Source of the DNA: JAULZV01 sp964401885
Lineage (GTDB): Bacteria; Patescibacteriota; Minisyncoccia; Phycocordibacterales; JAACPR01
Reading direction: 5' to 3'
DNA: 28,267 nucleotides
Assembly: GCA_964401885.1 (NCBI GenBank)
Contig: CAYOAC010000008.1
Coordinates: forward strand, 1-28,267
Below, piece after piece: positions 13,736 through 21,978 of this stretch (the stretch's first letter is position 1; each line of letters opens with the position of its first letter). The translations under genes were made by a program, and so were the position numbers. Below the pieces are notes generated by a model that did not search any database, was not told where the DNA came from, and was given only the letters and a program-made list of their open reading frames with translations.

Positions 13736-14701
13736 TTATGAAGCAGGGGTCCCCAAACTCTCCAAACCTATAATTGTAAGGAACGAAAGTAATTGATTCT
13801 CGTTCCATGCATGAACTTCAAGATTACTTGCAATCGGAACATCTGTTTTCCATGCGCCGTCTGCCACATAAGTTGTTTCAACTTCCATGGCAGCAGCACG
13901 AATAACTTCAGTACTAATTCCTTTCGGGGCATTGACGATAATTGCAATTACCCTTTTACGAGGACCAACAATTAAGGTATTTTCTCCAAGAGTAAACTTA
14001 AACCATGGTTCAGCTTTTGCGCCACAATATCCATTTGGAACATGTTCAATTGTAAAATCAATTCCCAGTGATTCTTTCAAATCAGTAAACACTTTTTCAT
14101 AAAAAGCATCATGCCTTACTCTAATTGGATCAGGAGGCACAACTTGAGAATTACTTTCTTCTCGATTAACTTCCTCCCATTTGAAAAAATTCTCGCACCC
14201 TTCAATCAAGAGATATGCAGTAAGACCTTCTGGTAAGAGTGGTGGAATGACAGGTTTCTTAAAAGCTTCTCCAGGTATGCGATACAGCACATACTTATTC
14301 AAAGTATCCCAAAAAGCTCTCCATTGTTCTCTGCGATCTTCTGGTACTTTATCATAAGTAGTGCCACGTGGAACGTCAACTTCATCACATACATAATTCC
14401 ACCAACGTTCTTCAATAGGTGAACGAGCTTCTTCAAGGCATTGCTTACGATATCTCCATGTAGGCAAGAGAACTTCATTCAACCATGTATTGATAACATC
14501 ATCAGACAGAGATTCGTTTTGAGGAGGAAACATTAAAAGAACATTTCCACCCCCATTAGACATAAATATCGAATGACGTTCACAATTTGGACACCAAAAA
14601 TTGTGTTGAGACAAAGTTGGAGAAAAACTCCCACCTCTTGGATCCCAACTTTTAGCGCCACAAAGACAATTCGGCAAATCACTTCCTTTCATTTTTTTCA
14701 A
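13736..14701 (-). CDS. Unknown accessory protein with N-terminal zinc-ribbon-like cysteines
   Basis: 321 aa from a TTG at 14701; an ATG at 14692 would give 318 aa and is equally possible. C12-x-C14 and C37-x2-C40 (CLCG, then WCPNC) could hold one zinc ion, a layout found in many nucleic-acid-binding ribbons. The middle is Trp-rich (WLNEVLLPTWRYRKQCLEEA, RWWNYVCDEVD, REQWRAFWDTLNKYV). The C-terminal third is more regular α/β (TLIVGPRKRVIAIIVNAPKG; LLSFLTIIGLESLG). I do not recognise the family. Visibly more GC-rich and lysine-poor than the flanking phosphatase gene; own terminator. Confidence 0.7.
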   Translation of the reverse strand: MKKMKGSDLPNCLCGAKSWDPRGGSFSPTLSQHNFWCPNCERHSIFMSNGGGNVLLMFPPQNESLSDDVINTWLNEVLLPTWRYRKQCLEEARSPIEERWWNYVCDEVDVPRGTTYDKVPEDRREQWRAFWDTLNKYVLYRIPGEAFKKPVIPPLLPEGLTAYLLIEGCENFFKWEEVNREESNSQVVPPDPIRVRHDAFYEKVFTDLKESLGIDFTIEHVPNGYCGAKAEPWFKFTLGENTLIVGPRKRVIAIIVNAPKGISTEVIRAAAMEVETTYVADGAWKTDVPIASNLEVHAWNENQLLSFLTIIGLESLGTPAS

Positions 14702-14727
14702 TGGTAAAGCAAAGGACTATTCCTAAG

Positions 14728-14931
14728 CTATTTCAAAATTACGATACCATACTTATATAAGTTGGACAATAGATAAGGTATTTTCTCAATACATTGTAGC
14801 CTAAATGATGAGTCTTCTAGTGATAGCGCCAAAGCATACATTGCAGGACAATGTTGATTAGATAGTTCTAAAGGGTACACTTCTACCCTTCTCGAGCAAG
14901 GTAAAAAGTGACAAATAGTGAAAGTTTTCAA
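14728..14931 (-). CDS. Possible small or remnant gene (67 aa)
   Basis: A TTG at 14931 opens a 67-codon frame (KTFTICHFLPCSRRVEVYPL and on, ending LYKYGIVILK) that ends 26 nt before the zinc-ribbon gene. An ATG at 14939, placed 5 nt after TAATAT (14950-14945) as in leaderless genes here, reads only ATG AAA CAT TGA. A one-base indel would join it to this frame. It may be a decayed or misassembled gene, or only a leader for the next gene. Confidence 0.3.
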   Translation of the reverse strand: MKTFTICHFLPCSRRVEVYPLELSNQHCPAMYALALSLEDSSFRLQCIEKIPYLLSNLYKYGIVILK

Positions 14932-14953
14932 TGTTTCATTTTGTATATTACCA

Positions 14954-14982
14954 TTGACTAAAGTGCATTTTAATTTTAGATA
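14954..14982 (+). promoter_or_regulatory. Promoter of the Hsp70-like gene
   Basis: TTGACT (14954-14959), 17 bp, TAGATA (14977-14982), 12 nt to the ATG at 14995. Leader about 6 nt. Confidence 0.6.
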
Positions 14983-14994
14983 TTAAGACAAATT

Positions 14995-16290
14995 ATGAGT
15001 ACATCAAAATTAAATCTAGGAATTGATTTCGGAACAAACAACACCGTTTTCGCTTTTTCTAGTGAAGGTGGAACGAAAATTGCAGACCACTTCAATCAAA
15101 ATGAAATTGGTTGCAAATCTTGTTTGTTTTTCTCAGAATCAGAAGAAGGGTCTGAATTCAGTATCGGACAAAAAGCGACGGATGATTATTTATCATCTGT
15201 AAATGGAGGTAAGGGAGGGAGAAGAATTCTTTCGATAAAATCCCTACTATTTGACGAAAAAATTGATTCAATCCCAATCTATAAGACTATCTGGACTCCT
15301 GCGGAGCTGGCCGGTGCATTTCTGAAAAAACTCAAAGATGATTTCGAAGACAAATACTGGACAAAAGCCCATAAAGCCACTGTCTGTAGACCAGTTAACC
15401 TTTCAGAAGATCTCCGGTGCGACAAGTATCTTGAAAACAGACTTCTTCTAGCAATGAAGTTTGCCGGTTTTGATCAAGCAGTTGTCATTCCTGAACCAAT
15501 AGCGGCACTATTGAACATGAAGTCAAAATTAAAACCTGATTCAAAAGTTCTTGTGGCTGACTTTGGAGCAGGAACGAGTGACTTCTGTATTGCTCAAATA
15601 CCCGACAATCCAGAAGATATCGATGCACTATGTGCATCGGTCATATCAACAATCGGTGTCAGTATTGGAGGCGATGCATTAACTCAAAATTTATTTCTAG
15701 AGTTTACACCTCCCTATTTTGGCAAAAGTGCAAAGTATAGACTATCAGGAGATTCTTTTACAGACACACCCATCCATATTTACAGACAACTGACGGATTG
15801 GCGAGGATTATGGAAGCTTAGAAGTGCAAAAAGTATGGAAGGGCTTGATCGGATTATTTTCAATGCCAAAACACCACTGGACAGAACTGAATTGCTCCGT
15901 CTAAGGAGACTAATTCAAGAAAATCTTTCATACGAACTTCTTGAGGCGGTTGAAAATACCAAAAAAGCACTATCTGAATCAAACAGTGCTTCAATCCAAT
16001 ATCGCAAAATCGGCAATCCAGAAATCTCCCTCGACGTACACCTAAGTATAGGGATGTTCGAAGAAGTTGTCATAAATGAGATCAATAGAATCAATTCAAC
16101 AATTAACCAAGCGTCAGATCGCGCAGGATTGTCCTCGAATGAAATCGATGTTGTTCTTATGACAGGCGGAACATCATTAGCTTTACCAGTAAGGAAACTC
16201 TTGGAAACCAGATTCCCTGGCAAAGTTACAATTAGTAATTTGTTCACGGCGGTTGCTGAAGGGGCAAGTCAATATTCAGCAATCCACTAA
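14995..16290 (+). CDS. Hsp70-family protein, YegD-like (no substrate-binding domain)
   Basis: 431 aa, the size of the actin-like ATPase domain alone and close to YegD of E. coli. Phosphate 1 motif: LGIDFGTNNTVFAF (9-16). Phosphate 2: VLVADFGAGTSDFCIA. Adenosine motif: VVLMTGGTSLALPVRKLL. Connecting segments such as VVIPEPIAALLNM are typical Hsp70. The C-terminal peptide-binding domain and the EEVD-like tail of DnaK are absent. Such proteins are ATP-dependent switches with uncharacterised clients. The HelD-like gene follows 91 nt downstream with its own promoter, and a terminator lies between, so they are not an operon. Confidence 0.87.
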   Translation: MSTSKLNLGIDFGTNNTVFAFSSEGGTKIADHFNQNEIGCKSCLFFSESEEGSEFSIGQKATDDYLSSVNGGKGGRRILSIKSLLFDEKIDSIPIYKTIWTPAELAGAFLKKLKDDFEDKYWTKAHKATVCRPVNLSEDLRCDKYLENRLLLAMKFAGFDQAVVIPEPIAALLNMKSKLKPDSKVLVADFGAGTSDFCIAQIPDNPEDIDALCASVISTIGVSIGGDALTQNLFLEFTPPYFGKSAKYRLSGDSFTDTPIHIYRQLTDWRGLWKLRSAKSMEGLDRIIFNAKTPLDRTELLRLRRLIQENLSYELLEAVENTKKALSESNSASIQYRKIGNPEISLDVHLSIGMFEEVVINEINRINSTINQASDRAGLSSNEIDVVLMTGGTSLALPVRKLLETRFPGKVTISNLFTAVAEGASQYSAIH

Positions 16291-16307
16291 AGATCACAAC
16301 CAAACAG

Positions 16308-16339
16308 TCCTCCGGCTTCAAAACCCGGAGGATTTTATT
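16308..16339 (+). terminator. Terminator of the Hsp70-like gene
   Basis: TCCTCCGG (16308-16315) / CCGGAGGA (16325-16332) then TTTTATT. Confidence 0.85.
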
Positions 16340-16341
16340 AC

Positions 16342-16370
16342 TTGCATTAATTTAACATATTAGATATATT
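16342..16370 (+). promoter_or_regulatory. Promoter of the HelD-like gene
   Basis: TTGCAT (16342-16347), 17 bp, TATATT (16365-16370), 11 nt before the ATG at 16382. Leader about 5 nt. Confidence 0.6.
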
Positions 16371-16381
16371 AAAATCTTCAT

Positions 16382-18163
16382 ATGACTGATGAAAATAAAA
16401 AGTCTATACTAGACATGTCAAAAGAGCATGTCGATGCTATTCGGAAGAAAGTAAAATCTGAAGCTAGTCGGATAACGGAACTAAATAGCAAACAATTAAG
16501 CCAGGTCGCAAAAGATGACCAGGCTGTTTTTTTTCAAATAAAATATGGTTTAGATAAAAGATTAGATGAATTAACTACTCTTTATGGATCCCCATATTTT
16601 ATTAAATGTAAAATCAAATTTGAAGATTCAGAAAAAATTGAAGAAGCTTACTTTGCAAAATTTGAATTTATAGATAATTCAATATATTCATGGGTTACAC
16701 CTATTGCATCAATACGATTTGAAAATCCTGGAGATGTTTCATACAAATTACCTGATGGAAGAACAAGAAAGGTTCAACTTCTATCAAAGGAGCAATTTAT
16801 GATAGTTGATGGAGAAATTCTTTTTCAAACAAGTGAGAGCTTGGAACATCCAAGAGAGCTTATTTATCAAAAACATTTTTCAGATAAAAAGAAAGGTTTT
16901 ATACTGCCTGAAATAGTTGCACAGATGGAGAAAGCTCAGGATCAAGTTATTCGAGCACACTACAAAGGACCTTTCGTAATTTCTGGCCCAGCAGGGTCAG
17001 GTAAAACAACTCTTGCCTTTCACAGAGTCGCATATTTAGTTCAATCCCCTGATACGGCTGATAAATATCCCCGTGAATCAATAATGCTTTTAGTTCAAGA
17101 CAAGGGTGCTATTGATTATTTTTCACATCTTCTTCCTGAACTAGGAATAAAGAATATAAAAATAACAAGTTTCAATGAATGGATAATGGAAATTTTAAAC
17201 ATTGAAAATATAAATTACATAAATGATTATTCAGAAATTGAAATTAATAGTACTGAATATGAGCAAGAAAAATTAAATATTCTTAGAAATAAAAAAATAC
17301 CCGAATACAAAAAGTCACCCTTCCAATCCCTAGATTTATTTTATTCAAATACTCTTTCAAGTGAATCATACTTAAATTTTAAAAAGCAAAAAAGTAAAAA
17401 ATTTCTCGATCGTTTTGATTTAATATTTTTACTTAGTTCCTATATTAAAAAATATAAAAAATTAAAGATAAAAGGAAAAAAAGACGAACTTAAATATTCA
17501 ATGGTGCTAGTAGATGAATTTCAAAACTATCTACCAGAACAACTTAAAATTATCAAAAACATAATTAATGAAGATACTCAATCTATTATTTATGTAGGAG
17601 ACATGAAGCAACAAATTGCAATTGGCACAATAAAAGAATGGCACCAAATAAATGAAGTCATTTCTGAAGAAAGAAACATACTCCTAAGTAAGATATATAG
17701 AAATACAAAACAAATCTTAACCTATATAAGAGATTTAGGATTTTCAATTGACATTCCAGAAGGAATTAAAGACGGACCAGAAGTTAAAGAAGAAATTTTC
17801 AACAACTCAGAAGACCAGATTACTTACATAAGAAAAATAATCGAAGAAAATGAAGGTTTGACAATTGGTGTCATAGCAAAACATTCATCTGATCTAAAAA
17901 AATTCCTACCCCTAACGATCGAAAGAGAGAATGTTCACCTTGTAAGCATGATTAAATCTCAAAGTTTGGAGTTTGATATTGTAATAATTACGGACATAGA
18001 TAGACACTTTGAAGATTTAGATAGTACACAAAAAGTTTTGAGCGATGAAAGAAAAACTATACAAAAAGATTCACTTTATATAGCACTAACAAGAGCAATG
18101 AGTGAATTACATGTAATTGGATCAATTTCATTAAAACAAAAGCTGAATGGAATTTTAGAATAA
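16382..18163 (+). CDS. HelD-like superfamily 1 helicase/translocase
   Basis: 593 aa. Residues about 1-70 are a helical N-terminal arm. Residues about 100-145 (IYSWVTPIASIRFENPGDV, KLPDGRTRKVQLLSKEQF) resemble the segment that precedes the ATPase in HelD (…DWR.PI…FY…). Then come QMEKAQDQVIRAHYKGPFVI and Walker A GPAGSGKTTLAFHR (202-215), Walker B VLVDEFQNYLPEQ, motif III VGDMKQQI, motif IV SKIYRNTKQIL, motif V SMIKSQSLEFDIVIITDID and motif VI YIALTRAMSELHV. HelD removes stalled RNA polymerase from DNA in Gram-positive bacteria; this is shorter than the about 770 aa of the B. subtilis protein, so it may be a reduced form. A plain UvrD-like role is the alternative. Confidence 0.8.
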   Translation: MTDENKKSILDMSKEHVDAIRKKVKSEASRITELNSKQLSQVAKDDQAVFFQIKYGLDKRLDELTTLYGSPYFIKCKIKFEDSEKIEEAYFAKFEFIDNSIYSWVTPIASIRFENPGDVSYKLPDGRTRKVQLLSKEQFMIVDGEILFQTSESLEHPRELIYQKHFSDKKKGFILPEIVAQMEKAQDQVIRAHYKGPFVISGPAGSGKTTLAFHRVAYLVQSPDTADKYPRESIMLLVQDKGAIDYFSHLLPELGIKNIKITSFNEWIMEILNIENINYINDYSEIEINSTEYEQEKLNILRNKKIPEYKKSPFQSLDLFYSNTLSSESYLNFKKQKSKKFLDRFDLIFLLSSYIKKYKKLKIKGKKDELKYSMVLVDEFQNYLPEQLKIIKNIINEDTQSIIYVGDMKQQIAIGTIKEWHQINEVISEERNILLSKIYRNTKQILTYIRDLGFSIDIPEGIKDGPEVKEEIFNNSEDQITYIRKIIEENEGLTIGVIAKHSSDLKKFLPLTIERENVHLVSMIKSQSLEFDIVIITDIDRHFEDLDSTQKVLSDERKTIQKDSLYIALTRAMSELHVIGSISLKQKLNGILE

Positions 18164-18412
18164 TACTTGATATTGGTTATCTCTCGGTTTTAGGAAGAGA
18201 TATTTCACCACTCATTTTATACTTTATTATTTTAGCATTTAACATTATATCAAAATTCTGAACATCTACTTAAAGTACAAAAACTATTATGAGAGAAAAA
18301 TAAAAACACAGTAAATAAAATTGGAAGCAAATTGTTACTGATTTATATAAATATAAAATATTTGGTCAAAACTTAAAAAACAAAAATATAACCTTATAAA
18401 ATAAATCTGGAA
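18164..18412. repeat. Intergenic region holding direct repeat copy A (18319-18404)
   Basis: Very AT-rich, no gene seen. From 18319 to about 18404 it matches 20994-21079 with four transitions (A/G, A/G, A/G, T/C) over about 86 bp, for example CAAAACTTAAAAAACAAAAA in both. The first 150 bp of this spacer show only the weak 3' flank of the HelD-like gene. Confidence 0.85.
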
Positions 18413-18446
18413 TAAAAAAAGCACTTGTAGATAGAACTACAAGTGC
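18413..18446 (-). terminator. Terminator of the 472-aa accessory gene
   Basis: Perfect 10-bp stem GCACTTGTAG / CTACAAGTGC (18421-18430, 18437-18446), then seven U on the minus strand. Confidence 0.9.
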
Positions 18447-18462
18447 AGGGTTGGATTTTCAA

Positions 18463-19894
18463 TCAGGGAGTATCACACACCCCAGTATTCAATTCCCTCT
18501 CTACAAGTTTCATCATCAAATTGTAATCATAAGCGAACTTATCGACGCGAGTCATACGCTTCGACGTATCCGCTTCAATTCGATAGAACTGAACCATGCA
18601 TCCATGAGATGAGGGTGAGCCATCTTTAATACTTACCAGTATTTTTGGATCTCCGACAAAAAAGTAAGCATTTGCATTCGCTGGAGCAATATTTTGAACC
18701 TCGCTTACACTGAATCTGAAAAATCCAGGATATCCATCACCTATGGAGGTTTTGAAAATGACGGGACGACCGATCTTTTCAGCAGAAGTAACCACATGCT
18801 CTGGTNNNNNNNNNNGGTTCCCAAGTGTCCATTCTTTGTCCATTTTTTGGATACTGAGTGAACCATTGATCACCAATTTGCATGAGACCACGGAAGCCAA
18901 TATTACCCGTCTTTTTACTAGGTACAAGCAAGTCGCGCCAATGTTCCCGCAGAAGTCTATAGGGGTCCGGACCTTTGTTCAATCCCGAACGAATATTGCT
19001 ACCCTCCTTGATACCTACGACTCGAACTCCGTTTTGCCATTCATGACAACGAACATCAAGTACAAGGCTTTCATTACCTTCGCTACAAACATGGCCAAGA
19101 CTGCCAGTTGAGATCAAATGTCCAATTGCCATTCCTTTTTCAATTTCTCGAAAAAAATCTCGAAAAAAATCATGGGAACCTCCAAAGTGATAACAACAAT
19201 TACTTGCATCACTCAACTTGAGAATATATGGATCAGAATTCTTAGCTCCATCACGCTCGTGCTGAATTCGACGGCGATCGAGAAATTGCTGGTGATTCGG
19301 CAAATCGTATTTATTCTCCGGTTCAAAACATGCTTGCCGACAATGCCATATTCTTGCAGCTTCAGTGTGAGCCTGTACGTATTCCTCAGCCCGTGGACCC
19401 AATCGAGCCTTAAGCAAAGGGTCAGTTAATGCTTCAGAAGACCTAAGTATTTGAAGAAAAGGATATTTGTAACGTTTAGTATATTCTTTCAAGTCAATAA
19501 TACTAACTTCTCCAAATTTACCAGCTTCAAGTTCCAAAAACTCTTGAGCTGTGATACGTCCTCCGCGACGATTACGATCTTTATCTTTATACTCCCAACT
19601 GTATGATTTGTGAACACCTTCGATAGTGGACATCGGCCCAATACCGTGAGCAACAATTAGAATAGGATTTCCTTTTTTGGAAAAACCATAATATTCAGCA
19701 GTGAGAGTCGTGAAATACGTCTCCCAAGGCAAAGCACCTGGTTTGGTTTCAAGTCGAGCATCAACAATATCGGGCATCGTAGCCAATCTACCGCCTTTGC
19801 CGGCGAAATGCATAGCTTGTATCCAGGCGGCTGCTAAGCCATCCTTGTGATGAAATGCCATCGCTCCTACAAATGGCCGTTTTTGTGTTGTCAT
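18463..19894 (-). CDS. Unknown accessory protein, about 472 aa, interrupted by assembly gap
   Basis: One gene split by the 10-N gap at 18806-18815. The N-terminal part runs from ATG 19894 (MTTQKRPFVGAMAFHHKDGL) to RMDTWE. The C-terminal part runs from PEHVVTSAEKIGRP to ELNTGVCDTP. Both edges share ACC (minus strand). Merging them gives 473 codons in frame with the junction WEPEHVV, so the gap is probably an overlap of 3. Features: conserved-looking HHKDG near the start, ILIVAHGIGPMSTIEGVHKS, a basic middle (KDKDRNRRGGR; RRRIQHERDG), NCCYHFGG, and a β-rich C-terminal half (GNIGFRGLMQIGDQWFT). I recognise no family. A Shine-Dalgarno AGGAAA precedes the ATG. Accessory-type composition. Confidence 0.7.
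18806..18815. other. Assembly gap (10 N) inside the 472-aa gene
   Basis: Flanks end in CTGGT and begin with GGTTC; the shared GGT suggests the contigs overlap by 3 bases and nothing is missing. Confidence 0.9.
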
Positions 19895-19976
19895 AGTACT
19901 GTTTCCTTTCCTCGAATTAGAGGTTTTAGGTTTAATTTATCATTGAACATCTGCAACGATAGCAGGGTCCAGAAAT

Positions 19977-20005
19977 ACAATAAAACATATTATATTAAAA
20001 GTCAA
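19977..20005 (-). promoter_or_regulatory. Promoter of the 472-aa accessory gene
   Basis: TTGACT (20005-20000), 17 bp, TATTGT (19982-19977), minus strand. Predicted leader about 76 nt. Confidence 0.55.
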
Positions 20006-20029
20006 TTTGTAACCCACGTTAGACACAAC

Positions 20030-20058
20030 TTGACATCATCAAATAAACGTATTAATGT
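20030..20058 (+). promoter_or_regulatory. Possible promoter of the accessory membrane protein gene
   Basis: TTGACA (20030-20035), 17 bp, TAATGT (20053-20058). The -10 is weak. Divergent from the 472-aa gene promoter, with -35 hexamers only about 25 bp apart. Confidence 0.35.
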
Positions 20059-20131
20059 CACCACAGGCTCGTTTAGTCTAAAACTGACAAACGGGGGGTT
20101 CAAAAACAAAAAATATACAGAAGAAACGATT

Positions 20132-20788
20132 ATGAGTGAAGTATTGCTAACATTCTTGGCAGCACCTTTTATTGCCTTTTGGGCCTTGCTCACCACTTCT
20201 TGGTGGGCAGGCACTATATTCATGGTAATGTTTGGCACCTCGATATACAAAGTCCATGACGATAAACCAGATAATATCGGAGCTTTTATAACCTTCGTCT
20301 TCGCAATCATCATTGTACTGTTTTGCAGTCAATACTTTGGAACAGAACACACTTTTTGGGAAGCCGCCAAACTTTCAGGATTAAGCATCCTAAATGGTTT
20401 GAAATACTACGCAATTTGGGGAGTGATTTCCGTCATCGTCCTTTGGATTTTTGAAGCTTTATCTTTCAAAAGGAAATATCGAGACGCTTCAAGATTATAC
20501 TCCGAACAGTATAAACAAAGTGACAAAAGCCAATACCATAATGAAGAAGAGTACGAGGCGTTTTTATGGAGAAGTTGTTTGAGTACGGTCGGTCTTGCGN
20601 NNNNNNNNNGAATTTCAAGAATATCAAGCTTCTTTTTCATATGGCCAATTCATCTGATCGATAAGGCTTTAGGGGAATTGTTTAAACAGATTCCCGAACT
20701 TCTTTCAAGCGTGTTTGGTGGAACTCTGAATTTCGTCACCAAAAAACTAACTGGTGGAAATTCGGGAAGACCCGACCAACCCAAATGA
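20132..20788 (+). CDS. Accessory multi-pass membrane protein (about 218 aa, with assembly gap)
   Basis: ATG at 20132 (MSEVLLTFLAAPFIAFWALL). A longer reading from 19847 would overlap the divergent gene and promoter and is rejected. Hydrophobic helices lie at about 3-22, 25-36, 50-66 and 90-106. A charged cytoplasmic loop follows (FKRKYRDASRLYSEQYKQSDKS). Beyond the 10-N gap (20600-20609) the same frame continues with FFFIWPIHLIDKALGEL and an amphipathic tail ending GRPDQPK, so the true gap should be 1 mod 3. No family recognised. It shares the divergent spacer with the 472-aa gene, and both are bracketed by the 86-bp repeats. Confidence 0.6.
   Translation: MSEVLLTFLAAPFIAFWALLTTSWWAGTIFMVMFGTSIYKVHDDKPDNIGAFITFVFAIIIVLFCSQYFGTEHTFWEAAKLSGLSILNGLKYYAIWGVISVIVLWIFEALSFKRKYRDASRLYSEQYKQSDKSQYHNEEEYEAFLWRSCLSTVGLAXXXXISRISSFFFIWPIHLIDKALGELFKQIPELLSSVFGGTLNFVTKKLTGGNSGRPDQPK
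20600..20609. other. Assembly gap (10 N) inside the accessory membrane protein gene
   Basis: Reading continues in a sensible frame across 10 N, so the missing length should leave remainder 1 on division by 3. Confidence 0.9.
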
Positions 20789-20798
20789 TCTTTTTAAT

Positions 20799-20829
20799 GT
20801 TCTACACTTCGCGGTGTGGGACTTTTTTT
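20799..20829 (+). terminator. Terminator of the accessory membrane protein gene
   Basis: GTTCTACAC (20799-20807) with GTGTGGGAC (20814-20822), using two G-T pairs, loop TTCGCG, then seven T. Confidence 0.85.
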
Positions 20830-20873
20830 AATATAAAACCATTATTTTTTTAACACAAATCTGTGAGCTATAT

Positions 20874-21081
20874 TAGATAGAATTGGAATCAATTAGTAAC
20901 AGAAATGGATCTTTGTTATCAAGTGTAATGGGGGCATTCCACCCTTCTTTAGCACTTTATCCACATCTCTAAATTGTGACCAAAGTTAGACAGAATTGGA
21001 AACAGATTGTTGCTGATTTATATAAATATAAAATATTTGGTCAAAACTTAAAAAACAAAAATATAACCTTACAAAATAAAA
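20874..21081. repeat. Direct repeat copy B (20994-21079) and partial copy C (20876-20895)
   Basis: Copy B matches 18319-18404 over about 86 bp with four transitions. About 110 bp earlier, TTAGATAGAATTGGAATCA repeats the start of the B flank (TTAGACAGAATTGGAAACA), so a truncated third copy seems present. No gene is visible in 20830-21081. Confidence 0.8.
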
Positions 21082-21102
21082 AACCACCGCTGGGTCGGTG
21101 GT
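21076..21102 (-). terminator. Terminator of the frameshifted coiled-coil gene
   Basis: ACCACCG / CGGTGGT (21083-21089, 21096-21102), followed on the minus strand by a U-run that runs into repeat copy B. Confidence 0.85.
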
Positions 21103-21152
21103 AAATTGAAGTTGATTAAGACTTCCCAGTAGTCGTATATTTGCAGTTGCTT

Positions 21153-21873
21153 TTACACACCTGCGCCATTGAGTGCAAGATTGATGAGTGTTGCGATTGA
21201 CCGCTTCAAGCACCAAGGCCACTGGAAACGAGCATTGCTGAGATCGGCCGCAACTTTGTAAGCTGCTCTTACACGACCCTCAGCAATTCTCAATTTATCG
21301 CATAAATTATTAAGACGATCAAGGTGTTCACGATTCAGACTTTCGGCTTGAGCCAGTCGATCTTGAACACCCTTGAGCTCCTGATTCCGCCTTTCGACCA
21401 GATCAGTAGTTCTACGGAACTCCTTCTCCAGATCCTGACGTGACATTCCTTGTTGGGAACCATCGTAGCTTTCAGTTGGACGAATCACGCCGGTCTTGAT
21501 TTTGCGAACCAATTCACGACAATCTTCGAGTTTCGTACCTCTAACCTTCGCCATGTATCCCAATCGGTCTTTACCGACACTTTGAATTTCGACTTCCGCC
21601 TGAGCACTTTCGTGATTGTAAATCCCCAGCTCTCGATTGACACGATTAGCCTCCGAGATTTTGGCGTAGTAGCTCACATCGGTCACGAACTCTGCAATGG
21701 TCGGCGGGAGAATATCATCATCTCCTAACATGGCATACAATCGACCATTACCATTGAAGAGGCTGATTTCTTTGAACTTGATCCCTCCTCCTCCTTTTTG
21801 GTCATAGGGGGTTTCACTGAATCCTGTAGCTGCACGGATTTTTTTCTTCGTCTAGATATGCGTTTGTTGACAT
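21153..21873 (-). pseudogene. Accessory coiled-coil protein gene with a 1-nt frameshift near its start
   Basis: The long frame (ending in LNLALNGAGV-like tail, stop at 21153) has no ATG at its upstream end and is open back to a TAG. It reads KIRAATGFSETPYDQKGGGG, then IKFKEISLFNGNGRLYAMLG. An ATG at 21873 starts MSTNAYLDEEK in another frame and meets it at a run of seven A (T-run 21839-21845, plus strand). Removing one A joins them into 239 aa. The protein has a globular N-terminal half and a coiled-coil region (RQDLEKEFRRTTDLVERRNQ, LKGVQDRLAQAESLNREHLD, RLNNLCDKLRIAEGRVRAAY). Either a sequencing error, a recent mutation or slippage. GC-rich for this window; no family recognised. Confidence 0.65.
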
Positions 21874-21945
21874 TGTACTATTAATATTGCCAGGGGTATT
21901 GCTAAGGCTTACTGGGCCTAGTGCATTCCTAGTCAATCTTCTAAG

Positions 21946-21974
21946 ATAAGAGCACATATATTGATATATGTCAA
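21946..21974 (-). promoter_or_regulatory. Possible promoter with palindrome, between tRNA-Glu and the coiled-coil gene
   Basis: TTGACA (21974-21969), 17 bp, TCTTAT (21951-21946), minus strand. The spacer contains the perfect palindrome ACATATAT-TG-ATATATGT (21954-21971). Predicted leader about 66 nt. Confidence 0.4.
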
Positions 21975-21978
21975 TCTG

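Noticed and set aside
18816..18927. Frame to the right of the gap read as the N-terminus of the C-terminal fragment (MYLVKRRVIL and on)
   Set aside because: It is the wrong frame of the 472-aa gene. The correct frame on that side is ...RMDTWE, which joins through the shared GGT.
19847..20131. In-frame extension of the 20132 membrane protein gene back to 19847
   Set aside because: It overlaps the start and promoter of the divergent 472-aa gene, and its residues (basic, serine-rich) do not resemble the rest. ATG 20132 starts a normal hydrophobic N-terminus.
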